DNA of 64,000 bases from Streptomyces chrestomyceticus JCM 4735 (GTDB taxonomy: Bacteria > Actinomycetota > Actinomycetes > Streptomycetales > Streptomycetaceae), in NCBI RefSeq assembly GCF_003865135.1, contig NZ_BHZC01000001.1, positions 3,968,001-4,032,000 of the forward strand, read 5' to 3'. The position numbers and the translations under genes were made by a program. Below, in pieces: positions 61,111 to 64,000 of the stretch. Positions within the stretch are counted from its first letter, which is position 1, and the number at the start of each line of letters is the position of its first letter. Under the pieces are notes generated by a model that worked only from the letters and a program-made list of their open reading frames with translations, was not told the DNA's origin and did no database searches.

Positions 61111-61965
61111 TCAGCCCGTCTCGTCGACGCGGTGTTGCGCCCAGGCGATGTCGTCCACCGCCAGCCCTGGGTCACCGGCCAGGGCCGTCGGGGTCATGCC
61201 GGTGAACGCCGTGATCTCCCGGTGCAGGTGGGACTGGTCGGCGTAGCCGCACTCCGCCGCGACCCGGGCTGCGCTGCCGCCCGCGGCCAAGCGGTGGGCG
61301 GCATGGCGGAAACGGACCAGCATCGCAGCGTGCTTGGGAGGCAGGCCGATCTGTGACCGGAAGCGGGACCACAGGCGTCTGCGGCTCCAGCCGGCCTCGG
61401 CCGCCAGATCCGCGACCCTGACCCGGCCGCGGCTGACGGAGATCCGGTCCCAGGCCCGGGCCACCTCCGGGTCCGCCGGCGGCCCTGTCCCGCTTCGACG
61501 GGCGAGCAGGGCCTCGGTCAAGGAGAAGCGGTCGTCCCACGACGCGGCAGCGTCCAGTTGTTCCCGCAGCCGTTCCGCATCCCGGCCCCACAAGTCCTCA
61601 AGGGCGAGCACGCTACGGTCCAGCTCCGCCGGACAGACCCCCAGCACGGCGTACGCAACCAGTGGAGACAGGTGCACCTCGACGCACGTGACGTCCTCAC
61701 CCCGCATGCGGACTGCACCAGGTGCGAGCCCGGCCACGAAACTTCCACGCTGTTGCCGGCCGGTGGCGTCGCTCACGACGAGCGGACCGCCGCCGCATTC
61801 GACGATCAGGGTGACGGCCGGGTGCGGGATCACCGGCAGGTCGACGGGGCCCGGGCTCCGGTCGCCGAACCCGGCCAGGCTGACGCCGGCTGTCCGGCTG
61901 GGCCGCGGCGGCCTGGCGACGTGCCACCTGGCCACCGCTTCACGCTCGTACACGGTGGAGCGCAT
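61111..61965 (-). CDS. AraC-family regulator
   Basis: A 284-residue regulator. The N-terminal domain is cupin-like (VDLPVIPHPAVTLIVECGGGPLVVSDATG, then SFVAGLAPGAVRM). The C-terminal double HTH is VRVADLAAEAGWSRRRLWSRFRSQIGLPPKHAAMLVRFRHA and AARVAAECGYADQSHLHREITAFTGMTPTAL. Members of this type with FVAGL respond to small ligands. Divergent from a decayed SnoaL-like gene. Target unknown. Confidence 0.87.
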   Translation of the reverse strand: MRSTVYEREAVARWHVARPPRPSRTAGVSLAGFGDRSPGPVDLPVIPHPAVTLIVECGGGPLVVSDATGRQQRGSFVAGLAPGAVRMRGEDVTCVEVHLSPLVAYAVLGVCPAELDRSVLALEDLWGRDAERLREQLDAAASWDDRFSLTEALLARRSGTGPPADPEVARAWDRISVSRGRVRVADLAAEAGWSRRRLWSRFRSQIGLPPKHAAMLVRFRHAAHRLAAGGSAARVAAECGYADQSHLHREITAFTGMTPTALAGDPGLAVDDIAWAQHRVDETG

Positions 61966-62026
61966 CCCCCCTTGCTAGGACAAGACCGGCCGGAACATGT
62001 GTCCAAGACACTGGCACGCGCTCACG

Positions 62027-62345
62027 GTGACCGTGGGCTCATACAAGCAGCATCATCCAGAACGGCTTCCAGGCGATCGCCAGCGGTGACCCTGGCCGGA
62101 CCGCCGCGGTCCTCACCGAGGACGCCGAACGGCTCTCTCCTCCGGACAACGCCACTGCCGTCGCGCTCAAGACGACCCACCACATGGTCGGCAGGAAGGC
62201 GATCGTGCGCTTTTTCGCCGACGACCTCCCCCGTCTGTTCGCGCGTGACGTCACCGTCACCTTCCACCGGTTCCACGCCGCCGGCGAGCGGGTGGTCGTG
62301 GAGGCAACCATGACGGCGACGCTCACCAACGGCAACGGCCATCGA
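62027..62345 (+). pseudogene. SnoaL/NTF2-like protein, decayed
   Basis: From 62040 one frame reads IIQNGFQAIASGDPGRTAAVLTED, then MVGRKAIVRFFADDLPRLFARDVTVTFHRFHAAGERVVVEATMTATL, a SnoaL-like fold. An in-frame TGA at 62028 sits directly upstream, the likely N-terminus (GTG 62027) is in another frame, and after NGNG near 62340 the match ends and the frame runs into unrelated sequence. So both ends are broken. Confidence 0.6.
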
Positions 62346-62445
62346 CGAGCACACGCTGGTCCACCGACTCCGGCCGCGCACCGCAGGATGAGCAGCCGAA
62401 CTCGCGTCGCATCGCTGTCGTGCCCCAGGTGCTTCACCGGATGGC

Positions 62446-62481
62446 GCTTCGGGCCCGGGCGAAGCCGCCCGGGCCCGAAGC
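62446..62481. terminator. Perfect 16-bp hairpin
   Basis: GCTTCGGGCCCGGGCG (62446-62461), AAGC loop, and its complement (62466-62481). Between the SnoaL remnant and the 3' end of the sigma gene; it can terminate from either side. Nothing else is seen in 62346-62688. Confidence 0.8.
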
Positions 62482-62688
62482 CCGGCGTCAGCGGGAGAGC
62501 CGCAGGCAGCCGAGCCGAAGCGGGCTGCCCGTATCGCTGCCGCACGAGGTCTGAACGGCGGCGACCGCCCACCGGGGCCTGCCAGCCGGCCCCGGCGCAC
62601 ATGCCCCGACCGGGCCGCCGGGCATCTACCGATCAAGGTACAGAACGGGTAGCCGCACCCTCCGCGCCCAAACCGAAGAACCCGCCGA

Positions 62689-63528
62689 TCACGCCGCGGC
62701 CCTGTCTCCACGCCCTTCGTCCTGCCCGACTTCATTCTGCTCGACCTCGGTCCGCACCCGGGCCAGGGCCCGGGTGAGCAGCCGCGAGACGTGCATCTGG
62801 GACACGCCCAGCTCGGCGGCGATGGCGCTCTGCGTCATGTCCTCGAAGAACCGCCAGTACAGGATGCGGCGTTCACGCTCCGGCAGCCGGGCCAGGGCGG
62901 GCTTGACCGCCTCCCGGTCCTCGATCAGGCCGAAGCGGCCGTCGGCCGAGCCAAGGGTGTCCAGGAGGGTGTAGTCGTCGTTGTCGCCGCCGCGGTCCAG
63001 GGCCACGTCCAGCGACAGCGACCGGTAGCTCTCCAGCGCCTCCAGCCCCCGCACCACGTCCTCCTCCGCAAGCCGGGCGTGCTCGGCGATCTGCGCTACG
63101 GTCGGCGACCGGCCGTCCAGCGTCGTACTCAGCTCCCGTACGGCCTTGCGGACCTTGTTGCGCAGCTCCTGCGTACGCCGGGGCACGTGCACATCCCAGG
63201 TGTAGTCACGGAAGTGCCGCTTGAGCTCGCCCGTGATGGTGGGAATGGCGAACTGCTCGAAAGCAACGGCCCGTTCGGGGTCGAAGCGGTCGACTGCCCT
63301 CACCAGGCCGAGGGCCGCGACCTGCTGAAGATCGTCGAGCTGCTCCCCCCGCTCGCGCAGCCGAGCGGCCTGGCGATGCGCCAGCGGCAGCCAGGCGGTG
63401 ATCACACGCTGGCGCAGCCGCTCCTTCCCGGGCCCGTCCGGCAGCGTGACCAGCACCTGGAACGCTTCGGTGGTATCCGGGTCGGAGTAAGGCCGCTGCT
63501 GAGGGCGCGCGCTGATGGTGGTGGCCAT
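62689..63528 (-). CDS. SigF/SigB-type RNA polymerase sigma factor
   Basis: A 279-residue group 3 sigma factor. Region 2 is LPLAHRQAARLRERGEQLDDLQQVAALGLVRAVDRFDPERAVAFEQFAIPTITGELKRHFRDYTWDVHVPRR; region 3 is about 125-180; region 4 ends with RILYWRFFEDMTQSAIAAELGVSQMHVSRLLTRALARVR. Such factors control stress and sporulation genes and are held by RsbW-like kinases and freed by STAS antagonists, both encoded upstream in this region. ATG 63528 has AAGGAG; the frame is open further upstream without a site. Confidence 0.92.
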   Translation of the reverse strand: MATTISARPQQRPYSDPDTTEAFQVLVTLPDGPGKERLRQRVITAWLPLAHRQAARLRERGEQLDDLQQVAALGLVRAVDRFDPERAVAFEQFAIPTITGELKRHFRDYTWDVHVPRRTQELRNKVRKAVRELSTTLDGRSPTVAQIAEHARLAEEDVVRGLEALESYRSLSLDVALDRGGDNDDYTLLDTLGSADGRFGLIEDREAVKPALARLPERERRILYWRFFEDMTQSAIAAELGVSQMHVSRLLTRALARVRTEVEQNEVGQDEGRGDRAAA

Positions 63529-64000
63529 CGCGACTCTCCTTGATCCTGACGGGCGGTTCACGGATGAGCGGCCACTGACCGGAAGACGGCAGGCTGGCCC
63601 CTCTGGACGGGGTGCCTGCGGTTCCGAAGCACTACAGCTCTCCTGACCCGAACGCCGCCCTCCACACGTACAACCCGGAAATACTTGTGGCGACGCGGCG
63701 CGGCGCACATCGGACACATCGGACACATCGGACAGCGAAGCGGCTCCTGCCCGGACCGCCACGCGCTGGGCACCATCAGGCTCCCGGCGAAAGCAGCACC
63801 GGGCGCCGTTCTCGTCCCGACTGCAGCCGTCGGCCAGCACACCTCACCCGGACAGTGCGTAGGGGATGAACGGGCAGCGGGGCGGCGGCTGGGCACGCCG
63901 CCCCGTGGGCTGAACTCCCGGCACCGTACGCTTCCCGAGCATGATGGCCTTCGCCGACCGGTGCCCTTGGCGGGTTCCCGCAGGCCCGTCGGCCAGGCTG
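63529..64000. other. Sigma-gene upstream region with a 9-bp tandem repeat
   Basis: No supported gene. Three 9-bp units (GCACATCGG, then ACACATCGG twice) lie at 63705-63731. The rest shows no structure I can name. Confidence 0.5.

Noticed and set aside
63705..63731. 9-bp tandem repeats as iterons of an origin
   Set aside because: Only three short copies, no replication gene or A+T-rich region beside them.

Overview
The window is high-GC, dense actinobacterial DNA. SigF-type sigma factor, STAS, GAF/ANTAR, chaplin and DUF6879/DUF5753 proteins, many GTG starts and strong C+G-biased third codon positions all point to Streptomyces or a close relative. I found no rRNA, tRNA, CRISPR array, replication origin or partition gene, so chromosome and large linear plasmid cannot be told apart. 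All functional calls rest on motif recognition by eye.

Layout. (1) 1-3593, minus strand: an accessory peptidoglycan-precursor operon (hexapeptide-repeat protein, MurA-like, serine hydrolase, MurB-like), divergent from an XRE/TPR regulator at 3791, with an ATGCAAA operator-like array between them. (2) 5.3-8.8 kb: a secreted NucA/NucB-type nuclease and a DUF6461-like protein, between two decayed hexapeptide-protein copies. (3) 8.9-12.4 kb: HNH protein, ParB-like protein, ParB-like/methyltransferase fusion and an unknown protein, phage-type in character. (4) 12.7-18.7 kb: accessory genes, including an RRM protein and a YidB-like protein inside a 49-bp inverted repeat, a 670-aa propeller-like protein, and a gamma-butyrolactone-receptor-like regulator with two ARE-like sites.

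(5) 19.0-29.5 kb: phage packaging and head genes (small and large terminase, portal, scaffold-like, decoration, major capsid protein) with two cargo genes. The operon then runs by overlapping genes into a VUT/YhhQ queuosine-precursor transporter, an XF1762-family protein and a DpdA-like transglycosylase. Together these look like a 7-deazaguanine DNA-modification cassette. No tail, lysis, protease or integrase genes are present. (6) 29.6-36.2 kb: a frameshifted lipoprotein gene, DUF6879/XRE/DUF6415/GNAT genes, an ISKra4-type transposase remnant, a secreted tail-tube-like protein and a recombinase remnant.

(7) 36.9-50.8 kb: a minus-strand lipid/polyketide operon. It encodes a 2,118-aa KS-AT-DH-ER-KR-ACP synthase resembling mycocerosic acid synthase, a DUF5988 protein, an SDR, a small basic protein, an ABC1/UbiB kinase, a WS/DGAT acyltransferase and an alpha/beta hydrolase, with a divergent NsdB-like regulator. 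(8) 51-64 kb: a decayed ABC exporter, then a signalling and surface region: RsbW-like ATPase, GAF and GAF-ANTAR proteins, two STAS proteins, a chaplin on a PPGHK-repeat stalk with an LARTG sorting signal, a lamin-tail-domain protein, an AraC regulator and a SigF-type sigma factor.
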